Shown: positions 1 to 8,065 of the stretch, piece after piece
Position numbering within the stretch: position 1 is the first letter of the stretch
How the letters are laid out: the number at the start of each line of letters is the position of its first letter
Assembly: GCF_900101545.1 (NCBI RefSeq)
Contig: NZ_FMZU01000002.1
Span: 338,066 to 402,065 of the forward strand
DNA from: Variovorax sp. CF079
GTDB taxonomy: Bacteria; Pseudomonadota; Gammaproteobacteria; Burkholderiales; Burkholderiaceae_C
Direction: 5' to 3'
Length of the DNA stretch: 64,000 nucleotides
Notes under the pieces: generated by a model
Databases searched by the model: none
The model's input: the letters and a program-made list of their open reading frames with translations, nothing else
What the model was told of the DNA's origin: nothing
Made by a program: the position numbers and the translations under genes

Positions 1-171
1 GCGGAAGCGCGGCGGCAGCGAGTCCCAGGTCTTGCGGCCCATGATCACCGGCGCGCCGGCGGTCTGTTGCTTGAAGTGCGCCATGTCCTCGGGCAGATGC
101 CAGGGCATCACGCCGTCGCGGCCGATCACGCCGTTGGCGGCGCGTGCGAGGATCAGGTTGATGCGCGTCAT
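1..171 (-). CDS. folA: Dihydrofolate reductase, N-terminal part (runs off window)
   Basis: Only the first 57 codons are in the window; the gene continues past the left edge. Dihydrofolate reductase reduces dihydrofolate to tetrahydrofolate with NADPH in the cytoplasm and so recycles the dihydrofolate made by ThyA. Visible family marks are the opening strand ending in a run of Ala and the loop [18 protein letters not shown], which carries the Met20-type loop and the catalytic acidic residue. The [13 protein letters not shown] segment is the cofactor-binding GRKT motif. The start lies 3 bp beyond the thyA stop, so the two genes form one folate/thymidylate operon. Identification is firm despite truncation. 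Confidence 0.93.
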   Translation of the reverse strand, partial: MTRINLILARAANGVIGRDGVMPWHLPEDMAHFKQQTAGAPVIMGRKTWDSLPPRFR

Positions 172-174
172 GGT

Positions 175-1005
175 TCAGACGGCCACGGGTGCCTTGATGG
201 CCGGGTGATGCTGATAGTCGACGACCTCGAAGTCCTCGTATTCGTAGTCGAAGATCGAGGCCGGCTTGCGCTTGATGACCAGCGTCGGGTAAGGGTAGGG
301 CGTGCGGCTCAGCTGCAGCGCCACCTGCTCGGCATGGTTGCTGTAGATATGGCAGTCGCCGCCGGTCCAGACGAAATCGCCGACGTCCAGATCGCATTGC
401 TGCGCGATCATGTGCGTGAGCAGCGCGTAGCTCGCGATGTTGAAGGGCACGCCGAGAAAGATGTCGGCGCTGCGCTGATAGAGCTGGCACGAGAGGCGGC
501 CCCGTCCTGAGCCTGTCGAAGGAGCCACATAGAACTGGAAGAAGGCATGGCAGGGCATCAGCGCCATCTTCGAGAGCTCGGCCACGTTCCATGCGCTCAC
601 GATGATGCGGCGCGAATCCGGGTTAGTCTTGAGCGTGTCGATCACCTGCTGGATCTGGTCGATGTGGCCGCCGTCCGGGGTCGGCCAGCTGCGCCACTGA
701 ACGCCGTAGACCGGACCCAGGTCACCGTCCTCGCGCGCCCATTCGTCCCAGATGGTGACGCCGCGCTCCTTCAACCAGTTGTTGTTGCTGGAGCCGGTCA
801 GGAACCACAGCAGCTCCTGGATGATGGATTTGAGATGCACCTTCTTCGTGGTGACCAGCGGAAAGCCTTCGTTCAGGTCGAAGCGCATCTGGTGGCCGAA
901 CACGCTCTTGGTGCCGGTGCCCGTGCGGTCGCTCTTGTGCACGCCGGTCATGTCGACGTGGCGCATGAAGTCTTCGTATTGGGAGCGGATGGGGCGGGTG
1001 GTCAT
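175..1005 (-). CDS. thyA: Thymidylate synthase with a repeat-encoded insertion
   Basis: 276 aa, against 264 in E. coli. It converts dUMP and methylene-tetrahydrofolate to dTMP and dihydrofolate. The catalytic Cys is residue 152 in the [10 protein letters not shown] motif. Other hallmarks are the RTGTGT loop, [10 protein letters not shown], the LYQRS(A)D phosphate-binding stretch and the C-terminal IKAPVAV. Between FYVA and LSCQ, where E. coli has three residues, this protein has nine (PSTGSGRGR, residues 162-170). Seven of them are encoded by a dispersed palindromic repeat (502-522). The insertion is in frame and lies between the catalytic Cys and the phosphate-binding region, in a surface loop of the family, so activity is probably kept. 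ATG at 1005 follows the ccdB stop by 1 bp. folA follows. Confidence 0.97.
   Translation of the reverse strand: MTTRPIRSQYEDFMRHVDMTGVHKSDRTGTGTKSVFGHQMRFDLNEGFPLVTTKKVHLKSIIQELLWFLTGSSNNNWLKERGVTIWDEWAREDGDLGPVYGVQWRSWPTPDGGHIDQIQQVIDTLKTNPDSRRIIVSAWNVAELSKMALMPCHAFFQFYVAPSTGSGRGRLSCQLYQRSADIFLGVPFNIASYALLTHMIAQQCDLDVGDFVWTGGDCHIYSNHAEQVALQLSRTPYPYPTLVIKRKPASIFDYEYEDFEVVDYQHHPAIKAPVAV
502..522. repeat. Dispersed palindromic repeat unit inside thyA
   Basis: Read on the minus strand, the 21-nt unit begins CCTTCGACAGGCTCAGG. It matches the right arm of the inverted repeat at 51342-51365 at 18 of the first 20 positions. The unit supplies codons 162-168 of thyA (PSTGSGR). This family of CTTCGACA(A/G)GCTCAGG elements is common in intergenic DNA of many proteobacteria; finding it in frame in an essential gene is unusual. 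Confidence 0.75.
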
Positions 1006-1006
1006 G

Positions 1007-1321
1007 TCAGTAGCCTGGAAACAGGGTATCCAGGGCGTCTTGGATTTCGAGTTGTCTATCGGCGAGGTTGGTGACGGGGCGGCGCAGATCGCTGATCGGC
1101 ACGGCGCCGATCGAAGCCGTGTCCATGATCACCGCCTTGCCTGCCACCTCGAGCTCCGGATTCAGGTTCCGGACGCGGGTGGTGAACCTGCCGCGTATAT
1201 AGAGAGGCACCACCACGCGTGTTTCGAGGACATCCAGAAAGCCGTTCTGAACGTCGAGCATGAATGGAATTGTCGTGCGGTCTGCGGGATCGGGATTGGC
1301 GTAGACGTCGAAGCGAGCCAT
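1007..1321 (-). CDS. ccdB: CcdB-family toxin
   Basis: 104 aa, close to the 101 aa of F-plasmid CcdB, a DNA-gyrase poison. The start [10 protein letters not shown], the [19 protein letters not shown] stretch and the central [12 protein letters not shown] region follow CcdB strand order. The C-terminus reads LDTLFPGY, where F CcdB has LMFWGI. The Trp that contacts gyrase is replaced by Pro while the following Gly is kept, so potency may differ. ATG at 1321 lies 1 bp after the ccdA stop, so the pair is translationally coupled. The reading frame is open further upstream, but that stretch is only the antisense-frame read of ccdA. The stop is 1 bp from the thyA start. Confidence 0.9.
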   Translation of the reverse strand: MARFDVYANPDPADRTTIPFMLDVQNGFLDVLETRVVVPLYIRGRFTTRVRNLNPELEVAGKAVIMDTASIGAVPISDLRRPVTNLADRQLEIQDALDTLFPGY

Positions 1322-1322
1322 C

Positions 1323-1592
1323 TCAGCCTTTTTTGCCATCGCCGAGGCTGCGTGCAAAACTGCGGTACTTGGCCAATGGCAGACCTTCCTTCGCAATCCG
1401 CGCGTTGTAGGCCTCCATGGCTTCCTTGTTCTCCGCAGCCCACTTTTCCCAATAGCGGCGTTTGACTTCTTCGGCAAGCAAACCGTCCACCGTCTGCGAG
1501 ACGTTCATACCCAACTCGCGCGCCATCTCGAGAACCTTGCTATTGAGCGACAGGTTGGTGGCTTTCTTGGGCGCGTTGTCGAAGCGAAGCAT
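1323..1592 (-). CDS. ccdA: CcdA-family antitoxin
   Basis: 89 aa from the chosen ATG. An in-frame ATG at 1610 would add six residues, but AAGGAAG at 1598-1604 sits at ideal spacing for 1592. Residues about 8-40 (KKATNLSLNSKVLEMARELG) form the ribbon-helix-helix DNA-binding fold that represses the operon. The C-terminal half, with W..EN.EAM and YNARIAKEGLP, is the disordered toxin-wrapping tail of CcdA. It neutralises the adjacent CcdB. A palindrome overlapping a TAAAAT -10 element just upstream (1617-1635) is a plausible autoregulatory operator. Confidence 0.88.
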   Translation of the reverse strand: MLRFDNAPKKATNLSLNSKVLEMARELGMNVSQTVDGLLAEEVKRRYWEKWAAENKEAMEAYNARIAKEGLPLAKYRSFARSLGDGKKG

Positions 1593-1616
1593 GGGGTCTT
1601 CCTTGCTCATGGAGCA

Positions 1617-1635
1617 TGCGCATATTTTACGCGCA
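1617..1635 (-). promoter_or_regulatory. Candidate ccdAB operator and -10 element
   Basis: TGCGC and GCGCA arms flank a 9-nt AT-rich centre. On the minus strand the centre contains TAAAAT (1624-1629), a good -10 hexamer. No strong -35 is visible. The site lies between the FAD oxidase stop and ccdA. Repression by CcdA here is inferred from how CcdA proteins usually act. Confidence 0.45.
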
Positions 1636-1638
1636 CGC

Positions 1639-3063
1639 TTACTCTGCGCGAATCACCCGACCCGGATTCAGGATGTTCTGCGGGTCCAGCCCGCGCTTGA
1701 TGGCGCGCATCATCTCGAGCGCGACCGGCGACTTGTGCTTTTCGAGCTTGTCGACCTTGAGCGAGCCGACGCCGTGCTCGGCCGAGAAGGAGCCGTCGAA
1801 CTTCTCGACCGCGTCGTAGACCAGCGTGTTGATGCGCTCTTCGTGCTCGCGCAGGAAGGCGCCGTTGTCGCCGCCGGCGGGCGCCTGCACGTTGTAGTGC
1901 AGGTTGCCGTCGCCGAGGTGGCCGAAGTTCACCAGCCGTACGCCCGGCACCTCGCGTTCCAGCAGCGCGTCGGTCTCGGCCACGAAGGCCGGGATGCGCG
2001 ACACCGGAATCGAGATGTCGTGCTTGATGTTGAGCCCTTCCTCGGCTTGCGCCAGCGGAATGCTTTCGCGGATGTGCCAGAGCTGGTGCGCCTGCGTGAG
2101 GTTCTCGGCCACCACCGCGTCGCTGACGCAGCCGGCCTCGAAGGCGGTTTCGAGCAGTGCCTCGAAGCGGCCACGGGCATGGTCTTCGGATTCGTTGTCG
2201 GAGTTCTCGAGCAGCACGCAGTAGGGCGCCGCCGCATCGTCGATGAAGGGCACGCGCAGCTGCGGCATGTGCTTGTCGACCAGGCTCAGCGCGAACTTGC
2301 CCATGACCTCGAAGCCCGTGAGCCCCGGGCCCAGGCGTTTGTGCGCCAGGCCGAGCAGCGTCACCGCATGGTCGAGTGAAGGCACGGCCGCCCAGGCGGT
2401 GAGCCGCGCGGCCGGCAGCGGGTAGAGCTTCAGGGTGGCGGCGGTGATGATGCCCAGCGTGCCTTCGCTGCCGATCATCAGGTCGCGCAGGTCGTAGCCG
2501 GTGTTGTCCTTGCGCAGGCCGCTGGTGCCTTCCCAGATGCCGCCCTGCGGCGTGACGACCTCGAGCCCCAGGCACAGCTCACGCGCATTGCCGTAGCGCA
2601 GCACCTGCGTGCCACCCGCATTGGTCGCCAGGTTGCCGCCGATGGTGCAGCTGCCTTCGGCCGCCAGGCTCAGCGGGAACAGGAAGCCGGCCCTTTCGGC
2701 GGCTTCCTGCAGGGTCTGCAGCACGCAGCCGGCATCCACCGTCATCGTGAGGTTGGCGGCGTCGATGCCGCGGATCGCGTTCATGCGCTGCAGGCTCAAC
2801 AGCACCTGGGTGCCGCTCTCGTCGGGGATCGAGCCGACCGCAAGCCCGGTGTTGCCGCCCTGCGGCACGATCGTCGTGCCGGCGGCCGCGCAGGCCTTGA
2901 CCACCTCGGCCACCTGCTGCGTGCTGGCTGGCCGCACCACTGCCAAAGACTTGCCGCGCGAGCGCTTGCGCCAGTCCTGCTCGTAGGCGCTGAGGTCTCC
3001 CTCGGTCAGCACATGGGCGGCACCGACGATGGTGCGCAGCTTGTCGATCAACGATGCGCTCAT
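1639..3063 (-). CDS. FAD-linked oxidase, GlcD / D-2-hydroxyacid dehydrogenase type
   Basis: 474 aa, the usual length for this family. Flavoenzymes of this kind oxidise D-2-hydroxy acids such as D-lactate, glycolate or D-2-hydroxyglutarate. The N-terminal PCMH-type FAD domain has IVPQGGNTGLAVGS (pyrophosphate contact), then GSCTIGGNLATNAGG and GSEGTLGIITAA. The C-terminal FAD-oxidase domain has VNFGHLGDGNLHYN with the metal-type histidines, FDGSFSAEHGVGSLK, and the terminal DPQNILNPGRVI. ATG at 3063 overlaps the stop of the DUF2069 gene by 4 nt, so the two are coupled. The substrate cannot be told from sequence; D-lactate or D-2-hydroxyglutarate are likely. Confidence 0.92.
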   Translation of the reverse strand: MSASLIDKLRTIVGAAHVLTEGDLSAYEQDWRKRSRGKSLAVVRPASTQQVAEVVKACAAAGTTIVPQGGNTGLAVGSIPDESGTQVLLSLQRMNAIRGIDAANLTMTVDAGCVLQTLQEAAERAGFLFPLSLAAEGSCTIGGNLATNAGGTQVLRYGNARELCLGLEVVTPQGGIWEGTSGLRKDNTGYDLRDLMIGSEGTLGIITAATLKLYPLPAARLTAWAAVPSLDHAVTLLGLAHKRLGPGLTGFEVMGKFALSLVDKHMPQLRVPFIDDAAAPYCVLLENSDNESEDHARGRFEALLETAFEAGCVSDAVVAENLTQAHQLWHIRESIPLAQAEEGLNIKHDISIPVSRIPAFVAETDALLEREVPGVRLVNFGHLGDGNLHYNVQAPAGGDNGAFLREHEERINTLVYDAVEKFDGSFSAEHGVGSLKVDKLEKHKSPVALEMMRAIKRGLDPQNILNPGRVIRAE

Positions 3064-3464
3064 GGCGCGGCTCCTTCCAGATTGCGGGCCCGCGCCGCGT
3101 GGCGCAGGCGAAGACGAACATGCCAGGCGCAGGCGGCGAAGAGCGCCAGGCACAGCGCCACCTCGATCAGCGCAAGCACCTGGCTCGTGCCGTCGGCGTC
3201 GCTCCAGGCGCGCACCACGCCTTCGGTGAAATAGAGCCAGACCATGAGGCTGACCCAGCGGTAGGTGTACATCCGGTTCTTGAGCAGGCCCGCGAGCGGC
3301 ACCACGAGCGGCAGCACCTTGAGCGCCAGCCAGGAGCCGCCCGGGCGAAGCGGCGCCAGCCACATTTCCCAGGCCAGGCCGAGCACGATCAGGCCGACCA
3401 GGCTGCCGACGGCGAGCCAGCGCGTGGCGGAAACGGAAGGAGGGGAGGCGTTGGGAGCGGTCAC
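3060..3464 (-). CDS. DUF2069 inner-membrane protein
   Basis: 134 aa from a GTG start. Three or four hydrophobic helices are visible: LAVGSLVGLIVLGLAWEMWL, LALKVLPLVVPLAGLL, VSLMVWLYFTEGVVRAW and VLALIEVALCLALFAACAW. The RMYTYRWVSLMVWLYFTEG signature is typical of the DUF2069 family of small proteobacterial membrane proteins of unknown role. It overlaps the following FAD oxidase start by 4 nt. The start is the first in-frame GTG ahead of the hydrophobic core; a later start is possible. Confidence 0.8.
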   Translation of the reverse strand: MTAPNASPPSVSATRWLAVGSLVGLIVLGLAWEMWLAPLRPGGSWLALKVLPLVVPLAGLLKNRMYTYRWVSLMVWLYFTEGVVRAWSDADGTSQVLALIEVALCLALFAACAWHVRLRLRHAARARNLEGAAP

Positions 3465-3527
3465 GGCAAGGGGAGATCGATCGGGCGGCGCCGGAGCGGC
3501 AGAGGACCCGATGGCATGATACCGGCC

Positions 3528-4733
3528 ATGAATCGCCGGCAACTCTGGAGGGATCTTTCGCACTTTCCCTGGGGCAATACCGCCGCGGTGCTGGGCGAAC
3601 GTTTTCGCGAGGACCGGCTGGGCCTCACGGCCAGCAGCCTGACCTTCACCACCACCATCGCGATGGTGCCTTTCTTCACCGTCGCGCTGGCGCTGTTCAC
3701 GGTGTTCCCGATGTTCTCGGCCATGCAGGGCCGGGTGCAGCGCTGGCTGATCGAGAGCCTGATCCCGGACAACATCGCACGCCAGGTGCTGGGCTACCTC
3801 AACCAGTTCGCGAGCAAGGCCAGCGGCCTCGGCGTCGCCGGCCTGGTGCTGCTGCTGGTGACCGCCATCGCGCTGATCCTGACGATGGACAAGACGCTCA
3901 ACAACATCTGGCGCGTGCGCACGCCTCGGCCCTTCGCGCAGCGGGTGCTGATCTACTGGGCCGCGATCACGCTCGGGCCGCTGGTGCTGGCCCTGAGCCT
4001 GAGCACCACGGCCTATGTCTTCTCGGTCTCGCGCGATGTGGTGGGCCGCGGCATGCTCAAGCTGGTGTTCGACACCTTCGAATTCGTGCTGCTGGCCGGC
4101 GGCATGGCCTCGCTCTATCACTACGTGCCCAACACCCACGTGAAATGGGTGCACGCCTGGGCCGGCGGCATCTTCGTGGCTGCCGCGATCGAGATCGCCA
4201 AGCGCGTCCTGGGCTACTACCTGAGCCTGGTGCCGACCTACTCGGTGCTCTACGGCGCCTTCGCCACCGTGCCGATCCTGTTGGTGTGGATCTATGTGGC
4301 CTGGGTCATCGTGCTGCTGGGCGCGGTGATCGCGGCCTACTTGCCCAGCTTGCTGACCGGCGTCGCGCGACGCGGCGGCACGGCCGGCTGGCCGCTGCAG
4401 CTTGCGGTGGAAACGCTGCAGCAGCTGGCGCGCGCGCAGACGTCGCCGGCCAAGGGGCTGGGCGCGGCCGAGCTGGTGGCGCGCATGAAGGTCGACGCCC
4501 TGCAGCTCGCGCCGGTGCTGGAAACGCTGGTCGCGCTCGACTGGATCGGGCCGCTGGCCGAGGAGCCGGCCAACGAGGATCCGCGCTACGTGCTGCTGGC
4601 CGACCCCCGCAGTACGCGGCTCGAACCCTTGCTCAAGGAATTGCTGATGCCGCAGGCGCCGGCCCTCGATAACCTGTGGCAGAAAGGTCCCTTGCGGACG
4701 TTGCTGCTGCAGGATGTGCTTCCGTATCGATAA
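3528..4733 (+). CDS. YihY/BrkB family inner-membrane protein
   Basis: 401 aa. Six transmembrane helices occupy about residues 30-280, in the order typical of YihY (once called RNase BN). Signatures are LTASSLTFTTTIAMVPFF at the first helix, the HYVPNTHVKWVHAWAGG loop, and YSVLYGAFATVPILLVWIYVAWVIVLLGA. The C-terminal 110 residues are soluble and winged-helix-like, as in longer family members. The molecular role is not settled. It is divergent from the DUF2069 gene, with 63 bp between starts. An in-frame ATG four codons earlier (3516) is an alternative start. Confidence 0.9.
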   Translation: MNRRQLWRDLSHFPWGNTAAVLGERFREDRLGLTASSLTFTTTIAMVPFFTVALALFTVFPMFSAMQGRVQRWLIESLIPDNIARQVLGYLNQFASKASGLGVAGLVLLLVTAIALILTMDKTLNNIWRVRTPRPFAQRVLIYWAAITLGPLVLALSLSTTAYVFSVSRDVVGRGMLKLVFDTFEFVLLAGGMASLYHYVPNTHVKWVHAWAGGIFVAAAIEIAKRVLGYYLSLVPTYSVLYGAFATVPILLVWIYVAWVIVLLGAVIAAYLPSLLTGVARRGGTAGWPLQLAVETLQQLARAQTSPAKGLGAAELVARMKVDALQLAPVLETLVALDWIGPLAEEPANEDPRYVLLADPRSTRLEPLLKELLMPQAPALDNLWQKGPLRTLLLQDVLPYR

Positions 4734-5154
4734 TGGCATCGCTTTCCGTTCCACCCTCATTCATTCGACCTTGAACGATTCCACAGTTCCCGCGAGGCTG
4801 GCTCTGGCCGACGATGCCCTGTGGGTGGTCTGCCTGTGCGCCGAATGGTGCGGCGCCTGCCGCGAGTACCGGCCGCTGTTCGAGCAGGTGGCGCGCGCGC
4901 ATCCGCAGTTCCGCTTTGCCTGGGTCGACATCGAGGATCACGCCGACCTGGCCGACGATTTCGACGTCGAGACCTTCCCGACCATCCTGGTGGCGGGCGA
5001 GTCCGGCACCCGCTTCCTCGGCCCGCTGCTGCCGCATGCCGAAACGCTGGCGCGCATGCTCGGCGCGTTGCAGCCGGGGCAGGCGTCGGCCGCCGAGGTT
5101 TCAACCCTGCTCCGCGCACTGGCGCGCGAGCCCGATACCTTCTGCGTCGGCTAG
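4714..5154 (+). CDS. Thioredoxin-family protein (WCGAC)
   Basis: Up to 146 aa. The WCGAC redox motif lies in LWVVCLCAEWCGACREYRPLFEQ, followed by FDVETFPTILVA with the cis-Pro of the thioredoxin fold. No signal peptide or membrane anchor is seen, so it is likely a cytosolic disulfide reductase or redox adaptor. The start is uncertain: the ATG at 4714 overlaps the yihY end, while an in-frame TTG at 4771 would give a 127-aa protein starting just before the fold. Neither has a clear Shine-Dalgarno. It is followed 4 bp later by an NAD(P)-binding gene. Confidence 0.8.
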   Translation: MCFRIDNGIAFRSTLIHSTLNDSTVPARLALADDALWVVCLCAEWCGACREYRPLFEQVARAHPQFRFAWVDIEDHADLADDFDVETFPTILVAGESGTRFLGPLLPHAETLARMLGALQPGQASAAEVSTLLRALAREPDTFCVG

Positions 5155-5158
5155 CGCC

Positions 5159-5821
5159 ATGAACGTCCTGCTCTTCGGCGCGACCGGCATGGTGGGCCAG
5201 GGCGTGTTGCGCGAATGCCTGCTCGACGCCGGCGTGTCGCGGGTGCTGAGCGTCGGGCGCAGCACGACCGGGCAGACCCATCCGAAGCTGCGAGAACTGA
5301 TCGTGGCGGACCTCTTCGACTTGAGCGCCGTCCGGGAACAGCTCGCGGGCTTCGATGCCTGTTTCTTCTGCCTCGGCGTCTCGTCGGCGGGCATGAGCGA
5401 AGAGGCCTATCGGCACGTCACCTACGAGCTCACGCTGGCCGCCGCCAAGGTGCTGGTGCGGCTCAATCCGCAGATGACCTTTGTCTATGTGTCCGGCGCC
5501 GGCACCGACAGCAGCGAGCGCGGCTCCAGCATGTGGGCGCGCGTCAAGGGCGCGACCGAGAACGCGCTGATGCGCCTGCCTTTCAAGGCCGCCTACATGT
5601 TCCGCCCCGGCTTCATCCAGCCCTTGCACGGCGTGCGTTCCAAGGTGGCGCTCTACCGCTGGATCTACGTGCTGGCCCGCCCGATCTTCGGCCTGATCAA
5701 GCGTCTGGCGCCGCGCCACGTGACCACCAGCGAACAGGTGGGCCGCGCGATGCTGGTCGTCGCCCGGCGCGGCGCGCCCACGCCGCTGGTCGAAACCGCG
5801 GACATCAACGCGCTGCGCTGA
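5159..5821 (+). CDS. NAD(P)-binding Rossmann protein (epimerase/NmrA-like)
   Basis: 220 aa. The N-terminus LLFGATGMVGQGVLRECL is a GxxGxxG dinucleotide-binding loop. FCLGVSSAGMSEEAYRHVTYE and FVYVSGAGTDSSERGSSMWARVKG are typical of short NAD(P)H-binding proteins related to YbjT and HTATIP2-like atypical SDRs. No classical YxxxK pair is obvious. The substrate is unknown. The start is 4 bp from the thioredoxin stop. The 3' end overlaps the convergent hydrolase gene by 17 nt. Confidence 0.8.
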   Translation: MNVLLFGATGMVGQGVLRECLLDAGVSRVLSVGRSTTGQTHPKLRELIVADLFDLSAVREQLAGFDACFFCLGVSSAGMSEEAYRHVTYELTLAAAKVLVRLNPQMTFVYVSGAGTDSSERGSSMWARVKGATENALMRLPFKAAYMFRPGFIQPLHGVRSKVALYRWIYVLARPIFGLIKRLAPRHVTTSEQVGRAMLVVARRGAPTPLVETADINALR

Positions 5822-6617
5822 GAAAGTCCCGCAGCGCGAACAGCACCTCGTCCGGCGCTTCCGACATCAGCTGGTGGCCGGCCCTGACGGTGAGCACCTG
5901 GGCCCGGGGCGCTTTCGCGCTCAGCGCACGGGTCGCGCGCGCCGGCGTCATCTGGTCCGCGTCGCCGAGCAGGAACAGGATCGGGCACTGCACGGCCGCG
6001 ATCGCCGCTTCGCCGTTCGCATAATCGTTGCAGGCCTTGAAGCCGATGTGGAACACGTTGGCGTCGCGGTTGCTGGCCAGCACCCGCCGCATCAGCGCGC
6101 GCGAACCGCCGTAGAGCCAGGTGCCCGGGCCCAGCGAGGACGGTGGCGGCGCCAGCAGCGAATGCGAAAAGGTGTTGACCATGTCGATCGCGCGCTGCGG
6201 ATCGTTCAGTGCGCCGTCGAGCAGCGCGGGTGACACGGTCATCGGGTAGGCCGTGCCGACCAGCGCCAGGTGCGTGACCCGCTCCGGCGCGCGCGCAGCC
6301 GCTTCGAGCGCGATCAGCGAACCGAAGCTGTGGCCGACCAGAGCTGCCTTGCCGATGCCGGCCGCATCGAGCAGCGCGACGACGAATTGCGCCGCCTCCT
6401 CGACGCTCGCGGGCGGCGGGCCCTCGCTCCTGCAATGCCCGGGCAAGTCGATCGCCAGCACGTTCCAGCCGTGGTTGGCGAACCAGCGGCTTTGCAGGAT
6501 CCACACGCTGTGGTCGTTGAGCACGCCATGGATGAACACCACGCTGGGCTTCGCGGCATCGAAAGTCTTGCCGCCGGTGTAGCAGTAGCTGCGGTGACCG
6601 TTGACGAGCAGATCCAT
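5805..6617 (-). CDS. Alpha/beta hydrolase
   Basis: 270 aa. The fold is shown by VVFIHGVLNDHSVW (oxyanion loop), LAIDLPGHCRSEGPPP, the nucleophile elbow GHSFG and the C-terminal VRAGHQLMSEAP with the catalytic His. CPILFLLGDADQM gives the acid. The substrate is unknown. The start codon overlaps the stop of the upstream O-acetylhomoserine sulfhydrylase gene (ATGA), so the two are co-translated. A role tied to sulfur amino-acid metabolism is possible but only inferred from position. Confidence 0.87.
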   Translation of the reverse strand: MDLLVNGHRSYCYTGGKTFDAAKPSVVFIHGVLNDHSVWILQSRWFANHGWNVLAIDLPGHCRSEGPPPASVEEAAQFVVALLDAAGIGKAALVGHSFGSLIALEAAARAPERVTHLALVGTAYPMTVSPALLDGALNDPQRAIDMVNTFSHSLLAPPPSSLGPGTWLYGGSRALMRRVLASNRDANVFHIGFKACNDYANGEAAIAAVQCPILFLLGDADQMTPARATRALSAKAPRAQVLTVRAGHQLMSEAPDEVLFALRDFLSAAR

Positions 6618-7927
6618 CACGCGCCTGCCTTTTCTGCGGCCTTCAAGGCACGCTTGAGATCGTCGATCAGGTCGGCCGGGTCCTCGAGCCCGATCGACAG
6701 ACGGATCGTGCCCTGCGAAATGCCTGCGCCGGCCAGCGCCTCGTCGGTCATGCGGAAATGCGTGGTACTCGCCGGATGGATCACCAGGCTGCGGCAGTCG
6801 CCCACGTTCGCGAGATGGCTGAAGAGCTTCAGCGCCTCGATGAACTTCTTGCCCTGCTCGCGGTTGCCCTTGAGGTCGAAGCTGAAGACCGCGCCGGCGC
6901 CCTTGGCGCCGTGGCGCAGCAGCTTGGCCGCCAGCGCATGGCTCGGATGCGTTTCGAGCAGCGGATGTCCCACGTGCGCCACGAAGGGATGCGCCGCCAG
7001 GAACTCGACCACCTTCTGCGTGTTGTCGATGTGGCGTTCCATGCGCAGCGGCAGGGTCTCGATGCCCTGCAGGATCAGCCAGGCCGTGTGCGGGCTCATC
7101 GAGGCGCCGAAGTCGCGCAGCCCCTCGCGCCGAGCGCGCAAGAGGAAGGCGCCGACCGTGCTTTCCTCGCTGAAGACCATGTTGTGGAAGCCGTCGTAGG
7201 CCTGCGTCAGCTCGGCGAACTTGCCCGAGCGCTCCCAGTCGAAACTGCCGCCGTCGACCACCACGCCGCCGATCACGGTGCCGTGGCCCGAGAGGAACTT
7301 GGTGGCCGAGTGGTAGATCAGGTCGGCGCCCCAGTCGAAGGGCTTGATCAGGTAGGGCGAGGTCAGCGTGGAATCGACCAGCAGCGGCACGCCGGCCGCG
7401 TGCGCGATCTCGCTCACCGCCGGGATGTCGAGCACGTCGAGGCCCGGGTTGCCCACGGTCTCGCCGAACAGCAGCTTGGTCTCCGGCCGGATCGCGGCGC
7501 GCCAGCCGTCGAGGTCGCCCGGCTTCACGAAGGTGGTCTGGATGCCGAAGCGCCGCAGCGTGTAGTGCAAAAGGTTTTGCGAGCCGCCGTAGAGCGCGGT
7601 GCTCGCCACGATGTGCGAGCCTGCGCCCATCAGCGTCGCGATCGAGAGGTGCAGCGCGGCCTGGCCGCTGGCGGTCGCGATCGCACCGATGCCGCCTTCG
7701 AGCGCGGCCACGCGCTGTTCGAGCACCGCGTTGGTCGGGTTGCTGATGCGCGAGTAGACATGGCCCGCGCGTTCGAGGTTGAAGAGCGCGGCCGCATGGT
7801 CGCTCGACTCGAAGACGAAGGAGGTGGTGAGGTGGATCGGCACCGCGCGTGCGCCGGTGGCGGGGTCGGGTGCGGCGCCGGCGTGCAGTGCCAGCGTATC
7901 GAAGCCGGGGTCGGAATAGCCGGGCAT
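6617..7927 (-). CDS. metY: O-acetylhomoserine aminocarboxypropyltransferase (sulfhydrylase)
   Basis: 436 aa. This PLP enzyme forms homocysteine from O-acetylhomoserine and sulfide, the direct sulfhydrylation branch of methionine synthesis. Signatures are FDTLALHAGAAPDPATGARA, YSRISNPTNAVLEQRVAALEGG, and the PLP lysine in YHSATKFLSGHGTVIGG. Near the end, SLVIHPASTTHFRM is the family C-terminal motif. Length fits MetY (about 430) better than the shorter MetZ or MetB. The start was chosen at MPGYSDPGFDTLALH, the family N-terminus. A hydrolase gene overlaps downstream. Confidence 0.94.
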   Translation of the reverse strand: MPGYSDPGFDTLALHAGAAPDPATGARAVPIHLTTSFVFESSDHAAALFNLERAGHVYSRISNPTNAVLEQRVAALEGGIGAIATASGQAALHLSIATLMGAGSHIVASTALYGGSQNLLHYTLRRFGIQTTFVKPGDLDGWRAAIRPETKLLFGETVGNPGLDVLDIPAVSEIAHAAGVPLLVDSTLTSPYLIKPFDWGADLIYHSATKFLSGHGTVIGGVVVDGGSFDWERSGKFAELTQAYDGFHNMVFSEESTVGAFLLRARREGLRDFGASMSPHTAWLILQGIETLPLRMERHIDNTQKVVEFLAAHPFVAHVGHPLLETHPSHALAAKLLRHGAKGAGAVFSFDLKGNREQGKKFIEALKLFSHLANVGDCRSLVIHPASTTHFRMTDEALAGAGISQGTIRLSIGLEDPADLIDDLKRALKAAEKAGA

Positions 7928-8065
7928 GGGAGCCTTTCGATGGTCGTTTCTGCAATGCCCCGTGGCGCGCGCAATGCCTGCGACGCCGACATGGGCCTGT
8001 GGACGGGCGGCCATTGTGGGCTATATTCAAATCGGCACGCCGCCGAGCAAGTGAGGAGCACCACG

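Noticed and set aside
502..522. thyA frameshift or pseudogene caused by the repeat
   Set aside because: The insertion keeps the frame and all catalytic motifs before and after it are intact.
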